From Myroides odoratus (GTDB lineage Bacteria > Bacteroidota > Bacteroidia > Flavobacteriales > Flavobacteriaceae): a stretch of 64,000 nucleotides of DNA. Each line of letters begins with the position of its first letter. The stretch's first letter is position 1. This document shows positions 24,936 through 34,139 of the stretch, in pieces. A program made the position numbers and the translations under genes. A model generated the notes under the pieces. It was not told the origin of the DNA. It saw only the letters and a program-made list of their open reading frames with translations, and ran no database searches. The stretch lies in assembly GCF_001549985.1 (NCBI RefSeq), contig NZ_LROZ01000002.1:186001-250000 (forward strand), given 5' to 3'.

Positions 24936-25808
24936 TTACAATGCTTTATTGTAAATATTATAACTCTCTCGAAATTGACCTGGCGTTTTATGTTTCCATT
25001 TTTTGAAATAATGATTGAAATAGCCTGTATCGTGGAACCCCAATTCATAAGCAATTTCCTTGATGGATAAATCCGTAGTAATCAGCAAGCGTTCTGCTTC
25101 TAGAATCACGCGTTGTTGAATACTATGACTGGCAGATATCCCCAATATCTTCTTTACACGTATATTTAGGTAGTTGGGGGTGATATGTAATTTTTCTGCA
25201 TAAAAAGCCACCTGATTCTGCGTCTTAAAATACATTTCTAATAAAACCTTAAACTCTTGTACCTTATTGTCTTTTACTTGTGCCTCTAATGCGGGATAGG
25301 TATGAAGATACTGACGTTGAATCGTTTTCAACAACAAAAAAAACTGTAAAATACTAATTTCCTGACCTATGGCATCCTCCTCAGACAATACTTGATGTAA
25401 CTTCTTTAATTCTTGTTGTATTGTTGCATAACCATTAGCGGTCAAGGTCAATACAGGAGGAACATCGAGTTGAAAAAAAGGGAGGGTACTGAGTCGATCC
25501 AACACATGAAGTGTATTTGTAGAAAACATCAACTGATACCCAACTGTATCTTCCGATAATTTCCAATAATGTACTTGTTGTGGGCGAAGAAAGTGAATTT
25601 GAAAGGGCTTTACTTCCAAACGCGTAAAATCAATTTCGTGAATTCCAGTTCCCTGTTCCACAAAAAAGACAAGATAAAAATCGTGCTTATGAGGTAGTAC
25701 TAAATCATTACGTCCTCTTTCTGTATGTTCAAACAAGGTAATATCCCAAGTCTCTTCTCCGATTATTTTTGATCGACTCCAAGTTTCTATGGTCTTTGTT
25801 TCTTTCAT
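24936..25808 (-). CDS. AraC-family transcription regulator
   Basis: A 290-residue DNA-binding protein. Residues about 25-110 form a cupin-like sensor domain (LPHKHDFYLVFFVEQGTG, then RPQQVHYW), and the C-terminal 100 residues are the AraC double helix-turn-helix, with the signature SIKEIAYELGFHDTGYFNHY followed by FKKWKHKTPGQFR. It lies directly upstream of, and in the same direction as, the ankyrin and amidohydrolase genes, so it may control them; the ligand is unknown. Confidence 0.88.
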   Translation of the reverse strand: MKETKTIETWSRSKIIGEETWDITLFEHTERGRNDLVLPHKHDFYLVFFVEQGTGIHEIDFTRLEVKPFQIHFLRPQQVHYWKLSEDTVGYQLMFSTNTLHVLDRLSTLPFFQLDVPPVLTLTANGYATIQQELKKLHQVLSEEDAIGQEISILQFFLLLKTIQRQYLHTYPALEAQVKDNKVQEFKVLLEMYFKTQNQVAFYAEKLHITPNYLNIRVKKILGISASHSIQQRVILEAERLLITTDLSIKEIAYELGFHDTGYFNHYFKKWKHKTPGQFRESYNIYNKAL

Positions 25809-25860
25809 TGGACTGTACTTTTAGTCTACTTTTAATTAAGTCCTAACAAGATAAGAAAAA

Positions 25861-25890
25861 AAAACTCGCATCGTTAACGATGCGAGTTTT
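25861..25890 (-). terminator. Terminator of bshA
   Basis: A perfect 30-base palindrome with arms AAAACTCGCATCGTT and AACGATGCGAGTTTT, 16 bases after the bshA stop, with an A run on its left that reads as a T tract on the minus strand. The neighbouring AraC gene points away from it on the same strand, so it mainly insulates the two. Confidence 0.88.
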
Positions 25891-25905
25891 ATCTAAATAC
25901 TTCAA

Positions 25906-27042
25906 TTATACTTTTTCTTTTAGCGCTACTGCTTGCTCATATAATTCTTCATACATTGGAAGAATTTCACTGATTTGAAAGCGTTTTGCTGTTTGACGAG
26001 CACCTTCTTTGAAACGACATAAAGTATCTTCGTCTTTTAAGATGGCTAAAGCATTTTTAACCATATCATCAACATCCTTCACATTGCTCAAATACCCTGA
26101 TACTCCGTGTTCATTCACCTCAGGTAATCCTCCTGTATTACTAGAAATTACAGGAACTCCAACCGCCATAGCCTCCAAAGCGGCCAATCCGAAACTCTCC
26201 GTTTCTGATGGCAGTAAAAACAAATCAGAATAGCCTAAAATTTGGTTGACTTCATTACTATTTCCAAAGAAAATAATCTTGTCATAAATACCCAATTCCA
26301 TTGCTAAGCGTTCTGCTTTTTCTTTTTCAGGACCATCCCCTACTAACATCAACTTTGCAGGAACCACTTGTTGAATGCCATAAAAAATCTTCACCACATC
26401 ACCGATGCGTTTTACCTTTCTGAAATTGCTGATATGTGTGATGATGAATTCTCCTTTTTCTGCCATAGCGCTACGCTTACAAGGCGTCTCTGAGTAATCA
26501 ATCTCTTTTACTTCAATGAAGTTAGGAATCACACAAATCTCTTTTTTACTTTGAAATAGCTCATACGTAGACTGTTTCAAAGATTCTGAAACCGAAGTAA
26601 CAAAGTCTGATTTATTGATACTAAACGTTACGGCGCTTTTGTAATTCGGATGATTTCCAACCAGGGTAATATCCGTTCCATGCAAAGTAGTAATCATTGG
26701 CAAGTCAATTCCCTCCTCTTTGAGCATTTGCTTCGCCATATACCCTGCATAGGCATGTGGGATAGCATAATGAACGTGTAAGACGTCGATATTGAATAGT
26801 TTTACGATATCCACTAATTTACTTGACAGGGCCAACTCGTATGGCTGATAGTGAAATAAAGGATATTCGGGTACATTCACTTCGTGATAATAAATCTTAG
26901 GATTTAATAAAGCTAAACGAACGGGTTGACTATAGGTGATAAAATGTACTTCATGATCTCTTTTTGCTAGTTCCAAACCTAGCTCTGTAGCTACAACCCC
27001 ACTTCCACCGAAAGTTGGGTAGCATACGATTGCGATTTTCAT
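25906..27042 (-). CDS. bshA: N-acetyl-alpha-D-glucosaminyl L-malate synthase (bacillithiol synthesis)
   Basis: A 378-residue GT4 glycosyltransferase. The start MKIAIVCYPTFGGSGVVATE is characteristic of BshA, and the conserved C-terminal nucleotide-sugar site SETESFGLAALEAMAVGVPV is intact. It transfers GlcNAc from UDP-GlcNAc to L-malate, the first step of the low-molecular-weight thiol bacillithiol, in the cytosol. The other bsh genes are not in the window. It follows the GH3 fusion gene on the same strand after 108 bases and likely has its own promoter (near-consensus TAAAGATA at about 27062). Confidence 0.93.
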   Translation of the reverse strand: MKIAIVCYPTFGGSGVVATELGLELAKRDHEVHFITYSQPVRLALLNPKIYYHEVNVPEYPLFHYQPYELALSSKLVDIVKLFNIDVLHVHYAIPHAYAGYMAKQMLKEEGIDLPMITTLHGTDITLVGNHPNYKSAVTFSINKSDFVTSVSESLKQSTYELFQSKKEICVIPNFIEVKEIDYSETPCKRSAMAEKGEFIITHISNFRKVKRIGDVVKIFYGIQQVVPAKLMLVGDGPEKEKAERLAMELGIYDKIIFFGNSNEVNQILGYSDLFLLPSETESFGLAALEAMAVGVPVISSNTGGLPEVNEHGVSGYLSNVKDVDDMVKNALAILKDEDTLCRFKEGARQTAKRFQISEILPMYEELYEQAVALKEKV

Positions 27043-27150
27043 ATATGAATTATTTGGTGCTTAAAGATACTTCGAATTATTTATACTCAATATAAACTTT
27101 GTCCTCAGATTTAAGCTACTCCGTTAATTTAACACAAACTTTGTATTCAA

Positions 27151-30045
27151 TTAATGCATAATAGACTCATAAATAACTTGTTGTATATTTTCTCGAACGT
27201 TCTCTTTTGACAAGCGATTGACGTTAGAATCAGGATAAGTACGATTAGAAAGGAAAACATAAACTAAGTCATTTTCAGGATCTGCCCAAGTCATTGTTCC
27301 TGTAAATCCAGTGTGTCCAAAGCTTGTTAAAGATGCACAACCACAAGTAGGACCAGGTTTTCCTTGTTGTTGGGGTTTATCAAATCCAATACCCCTTCTA
27401 TTTCCTTTTGCACAATATACACAAGCATTGAAAGCTTCAAAAGTTGCTTTAGAGAAAAAGCGTTCTTCCCCATACTCACCTTCATTCAAATACAGTTGCA
27501 TCATTTTTGCCACATCTAATGCTGTACCAAAAAGTCCAGCATGACCTGCTACTCCACCTTGCATTGCAGCACCCATATCGTGTACATAACCTTGTACTGT
27601 GGTATAACGATAATAGTTATCTTCTTCTGTTGGAGGAATCTCATTGATATCAAATTTTCGCAATGGTAAATAAGTAAGACGATTCGCTCCGATACGCGTA
27701 TAAAACTTAGTTTGAACCAATTGATCTAAAGGTTGGTGATACGCCGATTCAATGTATTCCTTTAGTGAAATAAACCCTAAATCACTGTATTTGTACTCGA
27801 TCTTCTTCGCTAACTTCGTTTGCGCAATTTCTTCTAACATCACCTGGGTATATCCTTTTCTCAGAAATAAATTCTCACTCACCTGTGTAGGGAACTCAGA
27901 AGAATACTGCAATCGATATAAACTCATATCCGGGTGTTTGGTACTGTCTAATGTACTTTTATAAAAAGGCAACCAAGCAGGTAATCCCGATTGATGGGTC
28001 AATAAATCTTTTAACGTAATATCCTTTTTATCTGTTTTCTTAAATACAGGCACCAGATCACCTAATTTCGATTGCATGTTGATTTTTTGATCATTGTACA
28101 ACTTCACTACCATAGGCAACGTAGCTAAAATTTTAGTCAATGAAGCTAAATCATATAAATCTGTATTTTTAACTGGAAAATCCGTTTTATACGTATGATA
28201 GCCGAATGACTTATTGTACACCACTTTCCCGTGACGAGCCACAAGTATTTGTGCCCCGGGCATCCATTGATTAGCAATCGCATGATTAGCGATACTATCA
28301 ATCTTCGTCAATACTTTAGGATCTAATCCTTCATTTTGAGGAGTAGAAAATCCAAGGCGGTGTATTGGTTTTGTTTTGATTCCAGTACCCACATCATATT
28401 TATCTGTAATGGTTACTGGTAATTCACCTTTAGCGCCAATTGATCCAAAAAGAACCTGAGCAGCTGCTTCTTCAGCGAAGGTATTATTTTGATAACCTAC
28501 AACAAGTGCTTCTAAATCTTTAATTGTAGCTTCAATTCCCGATAATGCGTATGGTTTTGCAAATGAAACTAAAACCGTACGATTGTTTTTTGCAATCGTA
28601 TCTAAAAGTGCTTTTTCTTCATCAGAGAAGTTGTGATTTCTCCAAGGATTATCTACTTTATGATACCCTACAACAACTAGTGAATACGCACTAAGTCGAG
28701 TAATGTCTGAGCTCTCTACCACATCCACTGCAGCAAAATTGCGCATCATATCTAAGAAAGGCGCACTGTCATCATCCCCTAAACGAACATAAGCGATTTT
28801 CTCTTGCTCTAATTTGCGAATTGGAAGTACTTTATTGTTGTTTTTTACTAGTGTAATTGCCTCCTGATATAATCGTGTATTTAAATCGTCATATTCGGTT
28901 GCATTCAAATCTTCAACTAAGTTATTTGTATTGATAAGTAAAGGTTTATTCAATCCTACGCGATATTTATATTCTAATATCTTTTTTACAGAATAAGCCA
29001 AACGGCTTTCTGTAATCGTACCAATTGCATAAGCTTCTTTCAATTTTACCGCTGCTTTGGCTACATCTTCTGAAAACAACAACAAGTCATTTCCAGCCAT
29101 AAAAGCAGCTAAATCAACTTCACCTGGAGTCAAATAAGAAGAAACACCTTTCATATTTAAGGCATCTGTAAAAATAAGTCCTTCAAACCCTAATTCCTCA
29201 CGCAATAATCGAGTTACAACATTATAAGAAAGAGAACTAGGAATTGCATTATCAGGTTCATAAGCAGGCAAATTCAAATGCGCGACCATCACACTAGATA
29301 AATCGTTTTTAATCAATTTTTTATACGGATATAGCTCTACACGGTGCAAGCGCTCTTTATCCAAATCAATCAAAGGCAATTTATAATGCGAGTCACTTGA
29401 GGTATCCCCGTGACCAGGAAAATGCTTTGCTGTAGCGAAAAGTCCTTCATTTTGGTACCCACGCATAAAAGCAAGCGCTCTATCTGTTACGATTTCTCTT
29501 GTTTCACCATACGCTCTTACTCCAATAATAGGATTCAGTGGATCAATATTCACATCCACCACAGGACCAAAATTAAAATGAATGCCGATGCGTTTGGATT
29601 GTTTGGCCATAGCCTTTCCTACTTGCTCAATCAAATCTAGATCCTGTACAGCTCCCAAGGTCATATTATAAGGAAATCGATAGGTAGAATCTAAGCGCAT
29701 ACGCAGTCCCCATTCTCCATCTATACCCACTAGCATCGGTAATTTACTTTGTCTCTGTAAACGATTAGCAATAGCGGCTTGTCGCTGTGGTCCACCTTGG
29801 AAAAAGATTAAACCACCTACATAATTTGTATTGACTAACGCTTCTAATTCCTGTATATGCTTTTCATTTTTATTGGAATAAGCAGCAACCATAAACAGTT
29901 GTCCTATTCGTTGTTCTAATGACATGGAATTGTAAACACTATCTACCCATTGGCGCTGTTGAATTTCAGTAGGTTGTGAATTAGTTTTAGATTGTCCATA
30001 AGACAAAAAGGGCAGTAACAGCAGTGTTAACAATACTTTTTTCAT
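27151..30045 (-). CDS. Bifunctional GH3 N-acetylhexosaminidase-like / serine hydrolase fusion
   Basis: A 964-residue exported protein with signal peptide (ends at SYGQ, residue 18). Residues about 35-370 are a glycoside hydrolase family 3 domain of the NagZ type: KHFPGHGDTSSDSH (207-220) holds the Asp218/His220 acid-base dyad and FTDALNM (from 292) the nucleophile Asp294. Residues about 380-560 are the GH3 C-terminal alpha/beta domain. Residues about 570-964 are a beta-lactamase/PBP-fold serine hydrolase with SLTK (635-638), YSDLG in place of YxN, and FGHTGFTGT as third motif. The combination points to peptidoglycan fragment processing (GlcNAc removal plus amide or ester cleavage) in the periplasm. 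A long fusion of this type is known in Bacteroidota. Confidence 0.93.
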   Translation of the reverse strand: MKKVLLTLLLLPFLSYGQSKTNSQPTEIQQRQWVDSVYNSMSLEQRIGQLFMVAAYSNKNEKHIQELEALVNTNYVGGLIFFQGGPQRQAAIANRLQRQSKLPMLVGIDGEWGLRMRLDSTYRFPYNMTLGAVQDLDLIEQVGKAMAKQSKRIGIHFNFGPVVDVNIDPLNPIIGVRAYGETREIVTDRALAFMRGYQNEGLFATAKHFPGHGDTSSDSHYKLPLIDLDKERLHRVELYPYKKLIKNDLSSVMVAHLNLPAYEPDNAIPSSLSYNVVTRLLREELGFEGLIFTDALNMKGVSSYLTPGEVDLAAFMAGNDLLLFSEDVAKAAVKLKEAYAIGTITESRLAYSVKKILEYKYRVGLNKPLLINTNNLVEDLNATEYDDLNTRLYQEAITLVKNNNKVLPIRKLEQEKIAYVRLGDDDSAPFLDMMRNFAAVDVVESSDITRLSAYSLVVVGYHKVDNPWRNHNFSDEEKALLDTIAKNNRTVLVSFAKPYALSGIEATIKDLEALVVGYQNNTFAEEAAAQVLFGSIGAKGELPVTITDKYDVGTGIKTKPIHRLGFSTPQNEGLDPKVLTKIDSIANHAIANQWMPGAQILVARHGKVVYNKSFGYHTYKTDFPVKNTDLYDLASLTKILATLPMVVKLYNDQKINMQSKLGDLVPVFKKTDKKDITLKDLLTHQSGLPAWLPFYKSTLDSTKHPDMSLYRLQYSSEFPTQVSENLFLRKGYTQVMLEEIAQTKLAKKIEYKYSDLGFISLKEYIESAYHQPLDQLVQTKFYTRIGANRLTYLPLRKFDINEIPPTEEDNYYRYTTVQGYVHDMGAAMQGGVAGHAGLFGTALDVAKMMQLYLNEGEYGEERFFSKATFEAFNACVYCAKGNRRGIGFDKPQQQGKPGPTCGCASLTSFGHTGFTGTMTWADPENDLVYVFLSNRTYPDSNVNRLSKENVRENIQQVIYESIMH

Positions 30046-30422
30046 ATATTTTCTTAGCTTTTTTAAAAACAGAGATTGCGAAGCTTAAGGAGCTAAATCT
30101 CTATACTTGCAAACTTAGCAAATCTACTTTACTTAAAAAAGAATATTTACGAACTTTATTTTAAGATTAGCTTGCAATTTTATCAATTTTATAAAAATTC
30201 ATCAATTAAAAAGCCTTAAAAAAGAGAAATAGTAAAGATATCTAACAAATAATCTCATTATTTAAAAAATTCAATACAATTTATCTCCTACTGAAGGTTA
30301 TTATTCTTTTCATCCGAAATTCGAAGCCGTAATTATTTTTACGTTTTGAGGCATATCCATAAAAAAAAATCGTCAAAAATTGACGATTTTTATTTTATCT
30401 AATCCGATATGGAAGGTGTTTT
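30046..30422. other. 377-base AT-rich intergenic region
   Basis: No gene is visible. It should contain the promoter of the GH3 fusion gene on the minus strand and, at its right end, the terminator at 30365-30391. Long A and T runs make individual promoter boxes ambiguous. Confidence 0.5.
30365..30391 (-). terminator. Terminator of the envelope/Fe-S gene cluster
   Basis: Arms AAAAATCGTCAA (30365-30376) and TTGACGATTTTT (30380-30391) form a 12-base stem; the A run to the left is a T tract on the minus strand. It ends the cluster whose last gene stops at 30423. Confidence 0.85.
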
Positions 30423-30908
30423 TTATCTGAAAAAGCGGCTATGCCAACTTTCTTCTGCAGGTACTTCCCAATACTCGCGGTATTCTCCTAAATCATTCAC
30501 TAGATTATTAAATACAATTGTATTGGCAGAAACAGCTTTTGTTTTCACCATTTGCTTGAACTCCATCACGGTTTTAAACGCAATGAACTCCCCTGTTTTA
30601 TACGTCACGTTCATTTTATCCAACAAATCTACGTTGTATTTTTGTTCGATATCTTGAATTACGCGTACAGATGCATCAATAGAACAACCTGATGCAGGGT
30701 GAATATATTGGTCTACAGCTAAGATGATAAAGCGATTGTACTTAATCTCATAAGAAGCAGTAAGAGGTGTAGCATGCGCTACCCATTCTTCTGTAAATTG
30801 ACTAAGTATAGCATCTATATCTTGTACTTCTTCATCGGTAAACTTTCTATTTGACTGATAAATCCAAACTCTTGAATGATCAGGCATTTCTTCAAATGGC
30901 TTAAACAT
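30423..30908 (-). CDS. Conserved cytosolic protein of unknown function, linked to Fe-S genes
   Basis: A 161-residue soluble protein. Homologues in flavobacteria are, from memory, named 'ABC transporter ATPase', but there is no Walker A (GxxxxGKS), no signature motif and no Walker B, so that name is not supported. Notable features are HPASGCSIDASVRVIQDIE, with one Cys, and the conserved start MFKPFEEMPDHSRVWIYQSNR. It begins 2 bases after the stop of a CCG-domain Fe-S protein and ends the cluster, so it probably acts with that protein. Function unknown. Confidence 0.75.
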   Translation of the reverse strand: MFKPFEEMPDHSRVWIYQSNRKFTDEEVQDIDAILSQFTEEWVAHATPLTASYEIKYNRFIILAVDQYIHPASGCSIDASVRVIQDIEQKYNVDLLDKMNVTYKTGEFIAFKTVMEFKQMVKTKAVSANTIVFNNLVNDLGEYREYWEVPAEESWHSRFFR

Positions 30909-30910
30909 AA

Positions 30911-31702
30911 TTATAAATCTTCCGCATTTGCAATTAATTCGGCAACGTCAAGTACTTTAACTTCACCTTCTTTTTCCTTGAACTTCACACCATCCGTAAG
31001 CATGGTGTTACAGAATGGACATCCTGCAGCAATAATCTCTGCATTAGTATTTAATGCTTCCTCTGTTCTTTCTACGTGCACTTCCTTGTTTCCGTGTTCT
31101 GGTTCTTTGAACAATTGTGCTCCACCAGCACCACAACAAAAACCATTCAATCTTGAACGTTTCATTTCAACAAGTTCTGCATCTAACTTCTCAATCAACT
31201 GACGAGGTGCTTCAAAAACGCTATTGGCACGCCCTAAATAACAAGGGTCGTGAAACGTAATACGCTTTCCTTTGAAGCTTCCGCCTTCAATGGTTAATTT
31301 CCCGTCATCTAAAAGTGATTTTAAGAATTGTGTATGATGCACAACCTCGTATTTTCCTCCTAAATCTGGATATTCATTTTTCAATGTATTAAAACAGTGA
31401 GGGCAAGCTGTTACGATTTTCTTTACCTCATAGCCGTCTAATACTTGAATATTCATCATGGCTTGCATTTGAAAAGCGAATTCATTTCCCGCGCGTTTAG
31501 CAGGATCACCTGTACATCCTTCTTCTGTACCTAATACAGCGAATGATACGTTGGCTTTATTCAACAGTTTTACAAATGCTTTAGTTATCTTTTTTGCTCT
31601 ATCGTCAAAACTACCTGAACAACCTACCCAAAATAAAACATCCGGTTGTTCTCCTTTTGCCATCATTTCGGCCATTGTAGGCACTACTAAATTTTCTGAC
31701 AT
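30911..31702 (-). CDS. CCG-domain Fe-S protein, HdrB/LutA-like
   Basis: A 263-residue cytosolic protein with two cysteine-rich CCG-type regions: CPHCFNTLKNEYP with HDPCYLGR and later GFCCGAGGAQ and GCPFCNTML. These bind an unusual 4Fe-4S cluster in heterodisulfide reductase subunit B and in lactate utilisation LutA/GlpC proteins. It should pass electrons to or from an organic acceptor, with the adjacent membrane Fe-S protein as partner. It starts 57 bases after that gene and overlaps no other frame. The true substrate is not identifiable. Confidence 0.87.
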   Translation of the reverse strand: MSENLVVPTMAEMMAKGEQPDVLFWVGCSGSFDDRAKKITKAFVKLLNKANVSFAVLGTEEGCTGDPAKRAGNEFAFQMQAMMNIQVLDGYEVKKIVTACPHCFNTLKNEYPDLGGKYEVVHHTQFLKSLLDDGKLTIEGGSFKGKRITFHDPCYLGRANSVFEAPRQLIEKLDAELVEMKRSRLNGFCCGAGGAQLFKEPEHGNKEVHVERTEEALNTNAEIIAAGCPFCNTMLTDGVKFKEKEGEVKVLDVAELIANAEDL

Positions 31703-31759
31703 AATTTATTGGTGTCTATTTAAAATCAACAGCTGTTGTCAATTTATCTTGTTAGTTAA

Positions 31760-33085
31760 TTAGTTTTCGTCCTTCCAGTTTAAGCGATCCATTTGGTTAT
31801 ACTGCCATGGTGCTCCGTTGTTTTCAATATTCTGCATCATATTGTTTAATTCAATTGGCGCAGCACTTTGTTCCATTACTAAGAATCTTCTCATATCCAT
31901 AATAATTGACAAAGGACTAATATCGATTGGACATTCTTCCACACATGCATTACACGTATTACATGCCCATAATTCTTCTGGCGTAATATAATCGTTTAAT
32001 AGTGTTTTACCGTCATCTACAAACTTTCCGTTGTTTGCATCTAATATCTTGCTTACATCTTCGATACGATCACGTGTTGACATCATAATCTTACGAGGAG
32101 AAAGTTTCTTTCCAGTTGTATTTTGTGGACAAGAAGAAGTACATCTACCACATTCAGTACATGAATAAGCATTCATTAATTGTACCCAGTTCAAATCCAT
32201 CACATCTTGAGCACCAAATTTTTCTGGCTCCCCTACTGGTTCAGCAGGTGCTGCAAAAGGATCTGCATTGGGATCCATCATTAAAGCTACTTCTTTCTTT
32301 ACCGATTCTAAGTTATCAAACTCTCCTTGTGGTTCTAGGTTTGCATAGTACGTATTAGGGAAAGCTAAGAAAATGTGTAAGTGTTTAGAGTAATACAAGT
32401 AGTTCATGAAGAACATCACTCCAATAATATGTGCCCACCAGCAAAAACGCTCAATAAAAGCTACTGTTGCGAAGTCCATTCCGTTAAATACAGGTGTAAT
32501 TAAACTTGAAATAGGAAAAGATCCCACAGCGGTATAATGCGAGTAATTATTTAATTGCAAATAGTGATCTGCTGCATTCATTACCAAGAAGAATACCATT
32601 AAGATGGATTCAATATAGATAATGTTATTTGCATCGCGTTTTGCCCATCCTTCTAATTCAGGTTGATTTAAACGCTTTAATTTTAGAATATTTCTTCTAA
32701 TCCAGAAAACAGCAACTCCAAAAATAACAAGGAATGCCAGTACTTCAAAGCAAGCGATTAATACATCATAGACAACGCCTAAAAAGCTAAATGCACGGTG
32801 TGTACCAAATAATCCATCAACAATAATTTCTAACATTTCAATGTTGATGATTACGAATCCTACATACACAAAGATGTGTAAAATAGCAGGAATAGGGCGT
32901 TTAACCATTTTCGATTGCCCTAAAGCAACGCGAATCATGTTGCGCCATCTGTCTTTAGGTCTATCGGTACGGTCAATCTTTCGACCTAACTTAATGTTGC
33001 GAATTAATTTCTTTACATTTCGAATAAAGAAGCCAAATCCCGCGATAAGTAATACTAAAAATAATGCTTGGCCTAAATACTGCAT
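31760..33085 (-). CDS. Membrane Fe-S oxidoreductase, HdrE/DsrM-like plus ferredoxin domain
   Basis: A 441-residue protein. About five hydrophobic segments lie in residues 1-240 (for example LFLVLLIAGFGFFI and FEVLAFLVIFGVAVFWI), resembling the haem b-binding NarI/DsrM-type membrane domain. The C-terminal third carries two 4Fe-4S clusters: CTECGRCTSSCP and CNTCNACVEECP, each with the ferredoxin CxxCxxCxxxCP pattern. Together with the CCG protein encoded next it makes a membrane-bound quinone-linked reductase or dehydrogenase, like split HdrDE or Lut/Glp systems. It is preceded by the MCE gene, 64 bases away. Confidence 0.87.
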   Translation of the reverse strand: MQYLGQALFLVLLIAGFGFFIRNVKKLIRNIKLGRKIDRTDRPKDRWRNMIRVALGQSKMVKRPIPAILHIFVYVGFVIINIEMLEIIVDGLFGTHRAFSFLGVVYDVLIACFEVLAFLVIFGVAVFWIRRNILKLKRLNQPELEGWAKRDANNIIYIESILMVFFLVMNAADHYLQLNNYSHYTAVGSFPISSLITPVFNGMDFATVAFIERFCWWAHIIGVMFFMNYLYYSKHLHIFLAFPNTYYANLEPQGEFDNLESVKKEVALMMDPNADPFAAPAEPVGEPEKFGAQDVMDLNWVQLMNAYSCTECGRCTSSCPQNTTGKKLSPRKIMMSTRDRIEDVSKILDANNGKFVDDGKTLLNDYITPEELWACNTCNACVEECPIDISPLSIIMDMRRFLVMEQSAAPIELNNMMQNIENNGAPWQYNQMDRLNWKDEN

Positions 33086-33149
33086 AGTTGTAATAAATTG
33101 TTTCTGTAAAGTTGTTAGTTTTTTTGGTTAGATTGGTTCTAAATTTCTG

Positions 33150-34079
33150 TTATTCCTTTTTTTCTTCTTTTTCTTGGTAAGGTGTCGCCTTTTTACCAAA
33201 TAAAGAGAAGTGAACATAACGTTTCGGATTTTCTTTTAAATCGCGCATTAATTGCTCTAATTCTTTTGAAGCTCCCGTCAGATTTTTATATAGTTCTTCG
33301 TCCTTTAATAGCTTACCTACCGAACCATTTCCATTTTCAATATCCGCTAAAAGCTTATCAATATTAGCAGAAGCACTCTGTAAGTTAGCAAAAGTTCCGT
33401 TAATATCCAATTCACTTAACTCTTGAGAAAGCCCTACAAAGTTTTTACTCATGACATTTAAGTTCGTCATGGTTCCTTTTAATTGAGGTTCAATTCCGTT
33501 CATTAATTTATTAGCACCAGCTAAGGTTCCTTTTAACTCGGTAACGCTAGTTTTTAAATCTGCTTGCATTTGCTCATCCAATACACCATTAATAGCTACT
33601 AACATGGAATTTGCATTTGCTAATACTTCATCAAGCTTTACTTTTAAAGGTTCTAGCTCTCCTACTAATTTCTCTGTAATATCAAATTGAACATCTCCTT
33701 TTAAGTATTGTCCAGATTCAGCATAATCTGTATCGCCAAATTTCGGATCGATGGAAATCCCTTTTCCTCCTAATAATCCAGGAGAATAAATCGTTGCCAC
33801 GCTTGATTTTGCAATATCAATAGGATGTGTCATCATTAACTCAACAACCAGCTTACCTGTTTGTGCGTTGATATTAATGCGAGATACCTTTCCTACGACT
33901 AAACCGTTAATTGTTACACTAGAAGACGTTGTAAGTCCTTCAACATTATCGTATTCAACATAATATTTAGTACTATTATCGAAAAGATTTCTTCCATCTA
34001 AAAAAGAATATCCCCAAATAAATAAAGCAATTGCTCCTAATACTAAAACAGCTGTTTTAATTTCTCTAGATATTTTCAA
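33150..34079 (-). CDS. MCE-domain lipid transport protein (MlaD-like)
   Basis: A 309-residue protein with one N-terminal membrane anchor (TAVLVLGAIALFIWGYSFLDG) and an MCE domain at about 35-115 (YVEYDNVEGLTTSSSVTING and GLVVGKVSRI), followed by a long helical, coiled-coil-prone tail. MlaD-type proteins form rings in the periplasm that shuttle phospholipids between the two membranes. No MlaE permease or MlaF ATPase gene is adjacent. It lies 60 bases after the amidase gene; the conserved order lptD / amidase / MCE / Fe-S is one I have seen in other flavobacteria. Confidence 0.9.
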   Translation of the reverse strand: MKISREIKTAVLVLGAIALFIWGYSFLDGRNLFDNSTKYYVEYDNVEGLTTSSSVTINGLVVGKVSRININAQTGKLVVELMMTHPIDIAKSSVATIYSPGLLGGKGISIDPKFGDTDYAESGQYLKGDVQFDITEKLVGELEPLKVKLDEVLANANSMLVAINGVLDEQMQADLKTSVTELKGTLAGANKLMNGIEPQLKGTMTNLNVMSKNFVGLSQELSELDINGTFANLQSASANIDKLLADIENGNGSVGKLLKDEELYKNLTGASKELEQLMRDLKENPKRYVHFSLFGKKATPYQEKEEKKE

Positions 34080-34139
34080 AACTCTATATTTTTATATATA
34101 ACACGCAAAATTAAACTTTTATTTTTTAAAAAGTAGTGT

